DNA of 64,000 nt from positions 241,001-305,000 of the forward strand of contig JAJTWR010000272.1 of assembly GCA_021613335.1 (NCBI GenBank). Reading direction: 5' to 3'. The translations under genes and the position numbers were made by a program. Below the pieces are notes generated by a model. The model saw nothing but the letters and a program-made list of their open reading frames with translations. It had not been told where the DNA came from and made no database searches. This DNA comes from Whitmania pigra. Its lineage: Eukaryota > Annelida > Clitellata > Hirudinida > Haemopidae. Of the stretch, positions 11,820-24,838 are shown piece after piece (the first letter of the stretch is position 1; every line of letters starts with the position of its first letter).

Positions 11820-13470
11820 GTTTACGATATTAACAAATTACGTCGAAGTTAACATTTGATGTAGGCGAAACTAAATTTAGAAAGTGTTGAAAACAAGCTG
11901 TTAATTAATAAAAATGTAACGTAAATTAATGTTTACAAAATGTTTTATTATCAAGCAGTTTTTATAAAATGTTATAACATTACCTAGCAGACTTGTAAAT
12001 AGCAATTTAAAGTTGTTGGTAATTCATAAAAAATGGAATTTCATCTAGCTGCGTTGACAGTTTAAATTTTACTAACCACTGGTTAATAAATGGCTAAACC
12101 ACGAATGGCTAAGATATTTGAAGACCATCAAAACTTCTAAAGTTGGAATACTTTCTGCTCTGCCGATTCTAAGAGGTGAAGGTCTGAGAAAGAATGTCTG
12201 AATAATCGTTGTTGCACGTGCTTCTCTGTTGCATCTATTGATCATTTGAGAGGAGAGCAAAAGGCACGCATATGTTTTAGACATCATCTCAAAACACTCG
12301 GTTTTATGATAAATTCCGAACCCGAGATGCTGGCGTTTCCCAGAAAAATCCCCAACAAAGGAATAAATTCGTAATGTCATCATCAATTCCATGCGGGAGT
12401 TATTTGCCCCAGTTTTTACGACTTTATACTTAGATTTGTAGAAATAATAATCCTATTGTCTAAATAAATATTTCGCTAGTCCAACATGGATCAAATTAGT
12501 GAGCATATTTCCACTTTATTGTCTCACGTGCTCACAAAATGTATTTACGCACTTTGCAAATATCTGCTTGCAGTTTAACGAGAATATTATTTTACATAAA
12601 AGTTGCTATGAAAATAACACCACCACTTGATAAAACTTGGTCATATCAAAATCGATGGCAATCTATCATTTTTGAGAATTTAAGGATATGATGGAGAAGC
12701 AATCAGCCCATCGAAGTCTACAAGGTCACGGGGAAAATGGATCCAAATATTGAAAGTAATGGAATAAAAGCTCCCACGAAGAAATTTCCGGGAGGTCAAG
12801 ATATTAGATGTTAAAGCATCTTTAGCAATTTAGCAGACGCCTAAGCTCAACACGAAGTATAAAACCCAAGCATCACAAACTACTGTTGTGGAGCACAAGA
12901 TTGACACGATATAGGAAACTCATCGAGTAGCTGAGCTATAGCAGACCCATCTTGCGAGCTACCTCTACTCTATGGCCTCTAAGTTATTATGAATCGGGCT
13001 GAGAGAAATCACACGCTCTTAAAAACTTCACATGCATTTATTTAATAAGTTAAAATAAAGATTCTGATTAATTACACGTTACGTAAAAACGTGAATCCGG
13101 CTTGCATGAAAAAAAAAAAATTAAATTAAAGACAAAAAATACTCTATAGCGGTTAACTTTTAAAATTTCATTTCGAATCAGCGAAACAGGGCCGACCAAT
13201 CCGAAGAAGCGGGGTTCGAAGTGGCTTTTCAGACGACAAAAATAAAGAGTTAAGAAACGTTAAGGCATTTAATGATTACCTGATACACACGTCTCTACGC
13301 AACTCTACTTTTCATGCACGAAAAACATTCATGGCCACCAAAGACAATCACAGACACTATGGCCACGTTCTCGGATCAGGTTACAATGCTTGGAATTGAA
13401 AATTAAAAAGAGGAGAAATCGATAGACGGTGAGGAAATTGTTTTTGTTGTTATTATTGTGACTCTGAGCC
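11820..13470. other. Gene-poor interval downstream of PHACTR
   Basis: Upstream of RPRD1 on its strand and downstream of PHACTR. It contains the RPRD1 promoter. Several modest open frames occur (for example 12072-12392 on the minus strand), but none has a recognisable motif or exon structure. Decayed mobile-element sequence is possible but I cannot support it. Confidence 0.35.
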
Positions 13471-13472
13471 TG

Positions 13473-13726
13473 TGGATGGATGGATGGATGGATGGTTGGT
13501 TGGATGGATGGATGGATGGATGGATGGATGGATGGTTGGTTGGATGGATGGTTGGATGGATGGTTGGATGGATGGTTGGATGGATGGATGGATGGATGGA
13601 TGGATGGATGGTGGATGGATGGATGGATGGATGGTTGGTGGATGGATGGTTGGATGGATGGATGGTTGGTGGATGGATGGTTGGTGGATGGATGGATGGT
13701 TGGATGGATGGATGGTTGGATGGAAT
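13473..13726. repeat. (TGGA)n / (GGTTGGA) tetranucleotide microsatellite
   Basis: About 250 bp of TGGA units with interspersed TTGG and GTGG variants that change the phase. It is open in several frames as Trp-Met-Asp-Gly or His-Pro-Ser-Ile repeats, but these frames are by-products of the repeat and not genes. Confidence 0.95.
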
Positions 13727-15717
13727 AGACGACGAAAGATGAAAAGCTTTCCATGTTGTTCGCTTCTTCTTTGCTGGCAGATCGATCTCGTAGGTCACTT
13801 GGTGCAATAACCACTAGGCACGCATCACTCCCTCTCCTCCGCCGAACCGTGGGACGAACTCGTTAAAGCAAATAAGCGTAGCACAGTCTTATAAAACAAA
13901 ACAAAAAATAAAAATAAAAATAACAAAAAACTAAAATAAAAGATTTTTGAAAATAAAACTGAAACACAGAAGCACTGCAGAAACATTCCCAGGAAAGAAA
14001 GTTGAAAGTAGAGAGAAAAAAAGATATATATAGCTATTTATAGAGGACAAAAAAAAACCCCCAGAAACTATTTTTAGCAAATCGATTTACACTGGAAGCC
14101 ATTAAGAACCAGTCCTGGCAGCCTTTGAATATGCATGAGATTTCATCACCTCGAGAGGCTTAGAATAATTTTTGACGAAAACATGGAAAGAGAAGGCAGA
14201 ACCATCATTGATTACCTGCCTTAAGGTAAACTACAGGTGGAGTTGCACTCCTGTGGAATCAACTTCTCTCCTCTTCTAAGGTGATGATGATGATGATGAC
14301 GATTATGAGGATGATTATGATGATGATTGTGGCGAATAAGCAAAATCATATGAAAAGCTGATGACGATAATATGTAGTAATAGTAATAAAAAAATATAGA
14401 CATATAATTATGTAAAATATAGTCCAGGGATCTACCCATAAAAGCTATCTTCGCAACCATTACCATTATCATCATCATCATCTAAATAGCGTACAAAATG
14501 GCGCGCGCGATCATGCAAACACACACACAAAGTTCACACGCGGACAATTTATTTATTTATTTATTTCACTTTTTTCTTACAAATTGTTTGTTACAAAAAA
14601 TTCAATAAAATCGAAATTTATAAGTCAGACGAAGAAAAAGGAGGAATTCACAGAATTGTAGATCAGTTCCATCATCATCATCGTCGTAGTCGTCATCATC
14701 ATCATCATCATCATCATCGTCATCTTCTTCATCTTGCCTCCACACCGCTCAATAAACCAAACGGAGAACACACGTCAAGATGAATCTGACGAATGAACGA
14801 ACGAAAGATAAAGAAAAGAGAGAGTGACAGGTTGAGGAAGGAAGGAAGGAAGGAAAGAAGAAATAAACAAATGAAATCACACGAAAGGCTCGATTAAAAG
14901 TATTTTTAAAATCAATAAATAACAATAATTCATGGCGACAAAAAAAATTGGAAAAACCAATTTTCTGCTTTGAAAACTTCCAGGTACAGGTCGAGACGTC
15001 ATGAGGAGTTGAGAATGTTGGTTGGCACTTCTTTTCCAGCCGTTAATCGACGTTGATGGAGGGGGAGGTTGGTCGCATGACGAAGACCTCTTGACGATTG
15101 AAATGACGAGCGACAAAACGAGCTTCATCGAGCCTCTCAAACATTCAAAAATTACAATCAATCAATCAGTCAATCAATTGTTTCATTCAATCAACGAAGG
15201 TCTCGCAGTCTCGAATCTCGAACTGAGGCCTTAGGAAAATCGAAAACGCAGAAAACTGAAATAGCTGCAGTTTCGGACGCAAAGAACTTTACATTGATGC
15301 AAAACTGGTCGTCACTATTATCATCATCATCACCACTATCGTAGTAATAATAATAATAATAATGGTAATAATAATATTGATAATAATAATAACAATAATC
15401 ATCATTGACATCTTCATCAGATTGGATCAAGGTTGATGGAATCTGAAAAAAAATTCTAGTTATGAATTATTATTATTATTATTATTATTTTATACTATTG
15501 TCATCAATATTAATTGTCTAATTAGTTAACGAAACTCTTGTTACTACAGATATATACATCCTTGTTACTAGAATATGTAGAAAATAACATCAACAACATC
15601 ATCATCACCATCATTATCAACAATAAAAACAACATCATCATCAAGATCATCATCATCATCACCATCATCACCATCATCATCATCATCATCATCACCACCA
15701 CCACCACCACCACCATT

Positions 15718-15773
<56 letters not shown>

Positions 15774-15786
15774 ATCATCATCATCA
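13727..15786. other. Non-coding region 3' of PHACTR with short microsatellites
   Basis: Probable 3' UTR or flank of PHACTR. It contains GAT runs (about 14280-14330), ATC runs (about 14672-14730), GGAA (about 14836-14855) and AAT/ATT runs (about 15340-15400, 15465-15490). I searched by eye for a small terminal PHACTR exon ending in the usual F-H-R-P and did not find one. Confidence 0.45.
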
Positions 15787-15791
15787 TCATC

Positions 15792-15831
<40 letters not shown>
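15603..15831. repeat. ATC/ACC microsatellite overlapping the last PHACTR exon
   Basis: Nearly pure ATC triplets with an internal ACC block. On the minus strand the segment 15793..15831 is read as thirteen consecutive ATG codons at the end of the PHACTR frame. A one-base slip at 15790-15792 then gives Arg and a stop at 15787..15789. Confidence 0.95.
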
Positions 15832-17752
15832 GAGAACAATGAGGTTCAACCTGGTGTATTGTTTACTCAGTTCGTGTACCTCCATCTCCAAGCTCTTGAA
15901 CTCGTTTAGTTCTTTCCTAATGGCAGCCTAAAAAGAAACAATTCACACAATCAATAATATCTCTCAAATCATTATCATATACTAATTTTACATTAAATTA
16001 TTATTATTATTATTATTATTATTATCATTATGATACTAATTTTATATTCACAATTCATTATGATCTACTAATTTTACAGCAAATTATTATTATTATTATT
16101 ATTATCATCATCATTATGATACTAATTTTATATTCACAATTCATTATGATCTACTAATTTTACAGCAAATTATTATTATTATTAAAATTATTATCATCAT
16201 CCTCATCATCATTATTATTAACATGAATATTATGACCAACAATTACGAAAGCATTCCTAACCTCCAAAACCGACCATTCACACCGATCGATAGAATAATA
16301 ATAATAACAATAACAGCCAGATATCAATAAGAACTAGAAATCAATAAGAAATTATCAAGCCACGCCCTACGTACGCCCAGCAACCAATGAGAAGTCAGGA
16401 ATTTAAAATCCGACCTTGTCCTTAGGGGTAAGTTTGGTCCAGGGCTTCTCGCAGCTCCTGTCGTACTCCTCGACCTCGGTGACCTCAACGTAATCGTTGA
16501 ACTTGATGATCCTCCTCTCTTTCAACTCGCCGACAGTTGGTCGAAAACTCAGCTGGAAAGGGGAGGCAGACGATTATGGATTTTTGGAGGGAGTTTTGTT
16601 AGTGTCGTTGTTGTTGAGTTTGTGTTGAAGATTAAATTGTGTTAGATAGGCGTGATCTTTTGAAATAATAGTGGTAACAATGACAATAATAATAACAATA
16701 ACATCAATAATAATAATAATAATAATAACAATAACATCAATAATAATAATAATAATAATAATAAAATATTCAGCCTTTTACTAGCTACTGATGGTTATGA
16801 ATATGAATATGAATATGAATATGCACATGAACCTTTCTTATGAGGGTCTTTTTGATCTCCTCCCTGTCCCTCTGAATTTGTTCCGGAGTTTGTCCTGCAG
16901 GTGGGAGATGTAAGATGCTTATTAGATGCATCATTTAAGGAGATAGGAAGATAATAGAAAGAAAGAGAGGACTGTGGAATAGAATATTGTGTAATGTAGA
17001 AAGACTCTTTTTATTAATTCAAAAGGGAACTGACGACGACTACGACGACGACGATGATGATGACGACGACGTCTACGATGATGATGATGATGTCGACGTC
17101 TACGATAATGATGATGATGATGATGACATTTCAATGTCATTTAATCTGAGTGACACAAGACAGACTTCCAACTTGAGACAATTTCAAGGACTTTCTAATA
17201 ATCTTTCAGTATTTTGATGATGGTGATGATGATGATGATGATGACGATGATGATGATGATGACGATGATGATGACGATGGCGTATAGTTTCGTGAAAGGA
17301 AATGGCATCAATCATTGCCAGCAAGAGGATCTGAGAGTTCATAAGAAAGAACAGATAATTGGAGAGGTGGAAATATTAATTAATTGGAAATATTAATTAA
17401 GTGCCCTCTGTGACGACCACACACATTCAAGTCTCTTTGAGAATATTACCACCGATAACGCTTGTAATAAAATCAAACATAACAATATAGTAACAATAAC
17501 AATGCTGATTATTATTATTATTATTTTATTGTATCACATTATATTTTTGTAATGACAAATAATAATAAAAACAAATAAAAATACATATAATAATAACGAT
17601 ATAGCCAAGCGTGAGAACTAGTTTAGTTGAGAGGCACCTTGACACGCACATTTTAGTCTCTTAAAATCATCATCATCATCGTCATCATCAACATCAGTAT
17701 CATCATCATCATCATCATCAACATCAGTATCATCATCATCATCAACATCAGT

Positions 17753-17786
<34 letters not shown>

Positions 17787-18290
17787 ACATCAGTATCATC
17801 ATCATCATCATCATCATCAACATCAGTATCATCATCATCAACATCAGTATCATCATCAACATCAGTATCATCATCAACATCAGTATCATAATCATGATCG
17901 TCATCATCAATGGAGAGGCATCACAAGAGACACATAAAAAACTCACTCAAAAGAATGTGTTTTTCTTCCAACTCCTGAGCAGTGGGCCTCTGACTCAGAC
18001 GTCTGTGTGGGTTGAAGGAGAAAGTAAACAAATACAAATAATATAAAAACAAATACAAATAAATACAAATTGAATTCAAATAATATACAAAGTAAATAGA
18101 AATACAAAGTTCATGAAAGTAAACAAATACATGTGAATACAAAAAAAAACAACAAACAAAAACATCAACGGATCAGCAAATACAAACTCGAGCGACTACC
18201 TTTCACCCGAGCATCGACAGCAACAACAAGTGACAAGTGTCGATCAGGCGTTAAAAACAAGATGAAGACCTATTTTCCATTAAAAAACAA

Positions 18291-18340
<50 letters not shown>

Positions 18341-19554
18341 GCTTCTCGTCTTCCATGCTCAAAATTCAGAATGGAAATAAAGCACTCTTGGAAATCTTAG
18401 AGGTGAATGCGAGTTTAAAGTTACCACTTGTTGTTTCCTTCGTTGCTGTTGTTGTTGTTGTTGATTTCAAGTGGTTGCATTACATCAGTTTTGTATTTGT
18501 TCAGAAGAAAAATGCCTTATCTTTGCTCTTAACAACAACAACAACATCTATAACCACAATAGCAACAACTGTAACAACAACAGTAACAAAAACCATAACA
18601 ACAACAGCAGCAGCAACAACAACAACAACCATAACCATAACCACGACATCAACAATAGCGACACTCAGGCAGACGTTCACTGAAATAAGGAAGAATCCTT
18701 ATTTTCTAAAAGAGATATTTCATCCTCTTAAAACTCTTTTTTTATTTAAAAGTTCAAACAGAAACAAATCTTTTAAGTTGCAATGTTGCTCGATGTAACA
18801 ACAACAACAACAACAACAACAGCAACAGCAGCAGCAACAACAACCTACAATGATGCTATTATTAATCTTATGAGCAGATTTATTGCTGTATTACTGTATG
18901 AGGTGATGAGGGAAAACACCAATACTGGAAATGATTGTTGAACAGGTTTTCATCACCAGCAATCAACTAACTGGAGTATCTAGTAGGAACATTCCATTAA
19001 AAATTTGTGTCCCATAAGCCGCCACAACCAAATAAACTAATAATAATAATAAAAATAATTACTATTATTAATAATAATTGTAACCACTACTACTATTAAT
19101 AATATTAATTATAAAAGAGTAAGCGTATGAGTGCATTGTTATTTTTATTTTAATAACTAGACAGTGCACCTTGATTTAATTAATAAGCATGCAATGGCGG
19201 ATGATTAAAAAATGTCTTTTAAATAGAAATTAATGATAAAATAATGAATAGGAAGGATAAAAATATTACTTTAAAAAGAGCACCTCGGTACAAATCGCTA
19301 CATCAAGGGACCAATGAGAGAACGTGTAAACAGTTTGAAATTCAGAAGCACTCGGTATGAGTGTGTGTGCGTGAGCTTACTTAGCTTATGTAGGTGTGAG
19401 GATGGCATTTTGTGATATTACTTAGGTAGTATGCCAGCCATAGCAAGAGAAATTATCTTCAACTATCGAGGCACAAATGTCATAGTTAAAAATAATAATA
19501 ATAATAGTTATTTTTTGAGTTAACCTGTAAATTTGCTGTCCATTGCAGATAATA

Positions 19555-19595
<41 letters not shown>

Positions 19596-20574
19596 TCACT
19601 ATTTTAAACTTTAGCAATCATAAAGACAAAAAAAAACAACAACAAATTAACCAACTACATAAACCAACTCATCCAATCAGCCAATCAGAAGCCAGCAAAA
19701 GGACACGCCCACCTGTTCAGCTGGGAGCCAATTTTCTGCCGCAGTTCTTGTAACTCCTCCTGTGTCCTCTGTGGAATGACGTTGCAATCGTAGGGTAGGT
19801 TGGCCCTCTGCCTCTCTGCCCTGGTGTTCAGGAACTTGGCCAGGCTGTCGTTCCTTGCGACCTTTGCTCCTAAGCCACCTGAAGAAGGGTTAAAAGGTCA
19901 TTGAATGGGTTCAGTTCAGTGAATTGGTGAAGTAATTGAAGTATTTGTAACAGGTGTTTTGTTGTTGAGGATGGTATTATAATGAGATGGGAAAAATAAG
20001 AAGGAGGTGTTAATGGACAAACAGTAGTAAATAAATTAGGTCATGAGATGTTTATCCAAATTTATTATATAATCTTCTATCTTTTGTCTGGATCTGGTTT
20101 ATTTTTTTTTAAGAGTTTCATTTCTAACCATGTACAACATTATCCTGTCCACAATGTTAATAATAAAAAATAAATATATAATAATAATAATAATTTTTAA
20201 TAATAACAATAAATTATATTTACAATTATTATTTTTTAGCTCCATTCTTCAGCGTCCTCATTAGTACTGATATCCCGTATTCTACTGGCATTATTACAAT
20301 TCACGATAATACGTTTGTGTCTATTAATAGCCTGCTCTAATAGTCGTCTGCTATTCGTAAACAATGAATCGTTTCTAGGCCTGCATCCATGGCGACCTAA
20401 TAGCTCCGTGCTAAATATAGATGGCTGATTAATATTCATGAAGGTCCATTACATTGTTTCTAATTGGACATCTCATCTCCAGACGTTAAATTGAGACAAA
20501 AAATTACCAATTACTTTGCCATCTTCACCCTCGTCCTCCTCATAATAATAATAATAAAATAATAATAATAATAA

Positions 20575-20641
<67 letters not shown>

Positions 20642-22498
20642 CCAACCGTAATATCACCAACAATATCAGCAGCACTGGTGTGTGTGTGTGTGTGTATGTA
20701 TAACTCATTGCAGTCGATGCTCAATTTGTACTTGCAATCATAATCATGATGACGAATATGAATGACAAAGAGGAGGATGACGACGACGACGACGATGATG
20801 ATCTCTAATAATGAACACATGGAAGTGTTTAAGATGGGGAATGGAGTCTGAATGCGGGATTCGATTATCTACATTTCGGAGGCAACCATCCCGGCAAATT
20901 GAGTCGCAAATGTGGCTGCAATTTGGAATAATTGAGGTCAACAGATCATCGTCATCGTCATCAAGATGATCAACATCATTATCATCACCACCACCATCAT
21001 CGTCGTCATCATCATCATCATCATCTATTTCATCAGCAGGGAAGTTGCACAGTTTTCCTTTTGGTTTGATCAATAGTTTTAATCAATATCTGCAGAATTT
21101 TTGTATCGATCGAGTTTTTGAAATATGACTCAACGATGCTGAAATCCACCATCACCATCATAACCAACGTCATTATCACAATCACAGTTACCACCATCAT
21201 CATTATAATCATCATCATCATAATTACGATCATGGCAAAAGCAGAGGGCGCCCTCATAGGTTCATCAATGAAAGGATTATGATTTATGCAACGAAGAAGC
21301 AATGTGATGAAGATGAGGAGGCAATGTTATCAAAGCAACATTCTTTCTTAAATCAATACGACCACTGGTCAAGGTTGCCATAGAAACTCACTGCCACCAT
21401 CATCATCATCATCGACAATGACAACAATCATTAATAATAATAACATTTGATTATCATTATCATTATCTCCACAAATACCGGTTTCATCAACATTATAATA
21501 ATAATAATAATAATAATGTTATTAATTATCACCATCATCATCATCATCATCATCGACAATGACAACAATCATTAATAATAACGACATTTGATTATCATTA
21601 TCATTATCTCCACAAATACCGGTTTCATCAACATTATAATAATAATAATAATAATAATAATAATGTTATTAATTATCACCACCATCATCATCATCATCGT
21701 CTTACTTGGTCTGTCCGAGTACTGAACATCTCCGTCTGAATCCTCGCTGTTGATGTTGTCGTAGTCGGGGTTGTTGTCCTCCTCTTCCTTTATGGAGGTA
21801 CCGACAACATTACGACTGCAATGAAACGATTCGATGACAGTCATTCGGTCATTCAGTCAGTCAGTTAGTTAGTTGGTTAGTTAGTTAGTTAGTTAGTTAG
21901 TTAACCATGTGGATGTAACTTTTGAGTTGACCAGTCAAAATGGCATAAATGTTGTCATTAAATTATTGCTGTGAGTTAATGATAAACGTTATATTATTAT
22001 AAATGATATTGCAACAACATTGCTACAAAATAAATAAATAAAAACGAATTAATTGTTTTCGTTATGAATAGGATTAGGATTAAATGGTTTTATTATTTTT
22101 ATTAATTTTATTATAAGAGTAACCGTCATAAATTCAAGAGTCCAAATAGATTAAATGACAAATTACAACAGCAAGGATTTTATTTCTCCTCATATATTTG
22201 AGATTGTCAAGTGACTTGAAGTTGTAAATAATCAGGATCATGATGACGACCATGATGACGATGATCATGATGATGATGACTAGGACAATGATGTCATACG
22301 GCGAGACATCACCATCACATGACTACTATTAAGCTTTTGCATTGGGCCTGCTTGAAGCAATGATCTTACCACTTACTGGTGAGCAATAACATGCAAACAT
22401 TGTTCCAATAATAGTACCAGAACCAAAACATAAACAACTGCATTATTCATTAAATAAAGAACATCAATTATTTATCATCATCGTATTATTAATGCTAC

Positions 22499-22560
<62 letters not shown>

Positions 22561-24714
22561 TCCAACCTCGGCAGAAATCCCGTCTGTTGGTTCCTCAAAC
22601 TACTGGGCAGCACCCCCTGTTCCTCCGCTGCCCCAAACCTCACCCCACCGAACCTAGGGGCACCTTTGACGCTTCCCCTGGGAGCTTAAAATATCGTGGA
22701 AGTTCATTGGTTGCCATCAGTCCGTCGGTGAATAATTATAATTAGATTACTTAACGTATTTATTAATCGGTTAGAAGAAACATGTTGATTTTGAGGTAAT
22801 GATTGTAATGACTAGGATTCTAAGCATTTTGAATTTTATCTTGTACCAGCTTGCACTTTGTCTTATGCTGGTATGGAGTTATACAAATGAACGGGATTTA
22901 CACAATTCTAGTGGTGGCATAAATAACAATGATATGGAAGCAATAATTATAACATTAATAATAATAATAATAATATAATAATAATAACATTGTTGACACT
23001 TTCTCCAATGAATCCAACCCTACAAGAACATTGCACCCCATCAACAATCAATACCTGCTTCTGGCACGGAACTTCCGTCCGACATTCTCTGACCCGACGT
23101 CGAAGGGTCGGAAACCCTGCCCACCGCGGTCAGGTTCTTGCCACCCTTAAGTGCACTTTTGGCAGGACGCTTGTTGGGGTCGGGCTGACTGGCGGGGAAT
23201 TCCTGGTACTGGGGGGAGGGGACTTCGGGCGTGGGGACGAACGGAAGACCTCCGCTTTCCCTGTTGCTCAGTCTCTTGGTGGGGTACTGAAGGGAGCCTC
23301 CGAAACTGTCGTCTGCCTGCGAACCGAACGGGGGTAGAGAAAAATCCTTTTCGATAGGGGGAGGTACGATGCCTGGAGTTACTTTTCTGAGGGAATCTGC
23401 TGAACAAGATGATTGAACTAATTATAGTTTATTGATATATATATATAGTTTATCGATATATTGTACCAATAATAAAATAGTGGATCGATGCCCTAGCGTC
23501 GTGAGTTCGGATTTATTATGAGTAACCTTGTTGGTTGTTCTGATTCAAATTCAAACGGTCCCTCTGAAAGTCCGGCAGTTTCACCATCGCCTTCTTTTGG
23601 TCCACATTCGAGGAATCGGGAAGCTCCGACCGATTGTCGTTTGCCTGTGCTTGAGCTGGAAAGGAACATCCGTCTAAAAGTTATCCCGTGGCGTTTTGAA
23701 TCGCTTCCGAGTCGTCCGACGAAATTTAAGTTTTACAATTTTTCACAAATTGTTGCCAAATTTAGTGAAAAATGTTTTAATTTAATTCAATTCGGAACTC
23801 ACGAGAGAATCTCTGTCCGTCGTTAGTCGGCCTCTGAAGACTCGAGTTTCCGAATCCCTGCTCCTCGGTGGTGGTCGGTTGGAAGATGTTAACTTTGAAA
23901 TTAAGTTGGGGCGGGTCGGTTACGCTCGTGCCCGTGAACCCGTCGGGCAGGCCGTTGGGTTTGTCGTCCCTCCTTTTTGATTTTGTCTTTTGCACTCGAG
24001 AACTCACGCAGCAGGCCCAATACGATGCTCCTCCTGTTGTTAAACAATAACAATGTATGATTAAGAGAAGAAGAAATATGATTTTAGTGTTTTGTTTACT
24101 TTACAAAGTGATTTTAAGTAACAAAACTGCGAGAAAGATTTACTCACTCAACGGTACGAGATTTTCATCATCGGAGTCATTCAGAGCGAGACGCTTATCG
24201 TCGTAGGAAGTCCTTCCACCGTTGTGAGAACTTCTATCTGCAAACATGATGTCACCACGCCAAGTCAAACAATGACTCATTCTGTTGTTACAATGACCCT
24301 ACCTCTCTGCGAAGACTTTTTACTTCTACCCCAACTAAATCGTTTTCCCTTGTCTGAATCTCTTTTATGGTCACTGCTGGCGTCGGGCAGCTGCAAGGAT
24401 GCTAGATATTCCGTTGTTTTGTCAACGCTGTCGTCACCGTTCATGCCATTCAGGAGCGGACAGTTGGGGACATTCTCGTAACCCTCGGATGGTTTCTGTG
24501 ACGTTCTAGTACCTGAGAAAACGAAATCATCTTGATCCATTAAATGACAGATAAGCCAAAAGACAAATATCGTCAGATATCTATTTTCAGCTTGCAACAG
24601 AAAGTCCGATTAAAATTAATTCTCACTCGTCTTAAAAGTCGACAGATTTTGAGACTGAAATTGCGTTTCTTGGTTGTAATAAAAATGCTGATCCCCGCTA
24701 TCCGTCGTCGCCAT
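15787..24714 (-). CDS. Phosphatase and actin regulator (PHACTR family)
   Basis: Thirteen exons (complement): 24627..24714, 24303..24512, 24148..24237, 23803..24033, 23527..23655, 23055..23396, 22567..22684, 21706..21815, 19713..19878, 17947..18002, 16833..16894, 16415..16552, 15787..15927, 1881 nt, 626 residues. PHACTR proteins bind G-actin through RPEL repeats and PP1 through the C-terminus, coupling actin state to dephosphorylation. Seen: a degenerate RPEL ([14 protein letters not shown], about residue 450); two clear RPELs ([17 protein letters not shown], about 495-512, and [15 protein letters not shown], about 535-548); and the PP1-binding tail [20 protein letters not shown] to TR. Exons 1-8 encode a poorly conserved acidic/proline-rich region. 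A tandem acceptor (23396 or 23399) would add one Ala. No N-terminal RPEL was found. The last exon runs into a microsatellite: either the protein ends in poly-Met, or a GT after ACCAG at about 15855 splices to an unseen exon. Confidence 0.9.
15969..16185. repeat. Tandem duplication of about 86 bp in PHACTR intron 12
   Basis: A unit containing 'gatactaattttatattcac' and 'ctactaattttacagcaaat' occurs at about 16032-16090 and again at about 16118-16176. A more diverged partial copy lies near 15975. ATT triplets separate the copies. It lies between exons 12 and 13. Confidence 0.8.
16676..16765. repeat. AAT/AAC microsatellite in PHACTR intron 11
   Basis: Two near-identical blocks of AAT triplets joined by 'aataacaataacatcaataa', followed by a GAATAT run at about 16797-16820. 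It lies between exon 12 and exon 11 of PHACTR. Confidence 0.85.
17035..17280. repeat. GAC/GAT microsatellite tracts in PHACTR intron 10
   Basis: Two tracts (17035-17128 and 17214-17279) of GAC, GAT and GTC triplets. They create Asp-rich, His-rich and Met-rich frames that are artefacts of the repeat. Confidence 0.85.
17666..17912. repeat. Compound ATC repeat with an AACATCAGT spacer
   Basis: ATC triplets interrupted at intervals by the 9-mer AACATCAGT (at least seven occurrences, several spaced 18 bp apart near the right end). It lies immediately 3' of PHACTR exon 10, whose donor is at 17946. Its closeness to a splice site may matter for exon inclusion. Confidence 0.9.
18290..18338. repeat. 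(AAT)n microsatellite
   Basis: About sixteen AAT triplets in PHACTR intron 9. AAC/AGC triplet tracts follow at about 18530-18660 and 18798-18845. Confidence 0.9.
20542..20637. repeat. (AAT)n microsatellite in PHACTR intron 8
   Basis: About 95 bp of AAT triplets with a few single-base interruptions. A short GT run at 20676-20694 and GAC/GAT tracts near 20778-20804 and 20950-21030 are nearby. Confidence 0.9.
21396..21680. repeat. Tandem duplication of about 140 bp, two copies
   Basis: Copy 1 (about 21396-21530) and copy 2 (about 21531-21680) share the order ATC run, 'gacaatgacaacaatcatta', an ATT/ATC stretch, 'ctccacaaataccggtttca', an AAT run and 'gttattaattatc'. A third ATC run abuts the donor of PHACTR exon 8. 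The copies differ mainly in triplet-run length. Confidence 0.9.
22497..22559. repeat. (ATT)n microsatellite adjoining PHACTR exon 7
   Basis: About twenty ATT triplets directly downstream (minus strand) of the exon 7 donor at 22566. On the plus strand it reads as poly-Leu, which is an artefact. Confidence 0.9.
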
Positions 24715-24838
24715 GTTTTAAAACTTCTCTCACAATCGGGGAATACTAAACAATAGACAACGCAGTAGGCTTTAACCAATCTCTTGCTTCCGTATTATCG
24801 CACTGTTTTCTTGTCTTAGCAGCATATGCGTATCGAGT
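24715..24838. promoter_or_regulatory. Head-to-head promoter region of PHACTR and IGBP1
   Basis: Only 124 bp separate the divergent start codons of PHACTR (24714, minus) and IGBP1 (24839, plus). Both 5' UTRs and a shared bidirectional core promoter must lie here, unless one gene has an upstream non-coding exon. No TATA box is evident. Confidence 0.6.

Noticed and set aside
12072..12392. 106-residue minus-strand open frame considered as a retrotransposon remnant
   Set aside because: No reverse-transcriptase, nuclease or terminal motif could be identified; chance cannot be excluded.
13329..13814. His-Pro-Ser-Ile and Trp-Met-Asp-Gly repeat proteins
   Set aside because: Frames of the TGGA microsatellite; multiple frames equally open.
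22492..22689. Poly-Leu frame followed by Pro-rich sequence (plus)
   Set aside because: ATT microsatellite plus the antisense of PHACTR exon 7.
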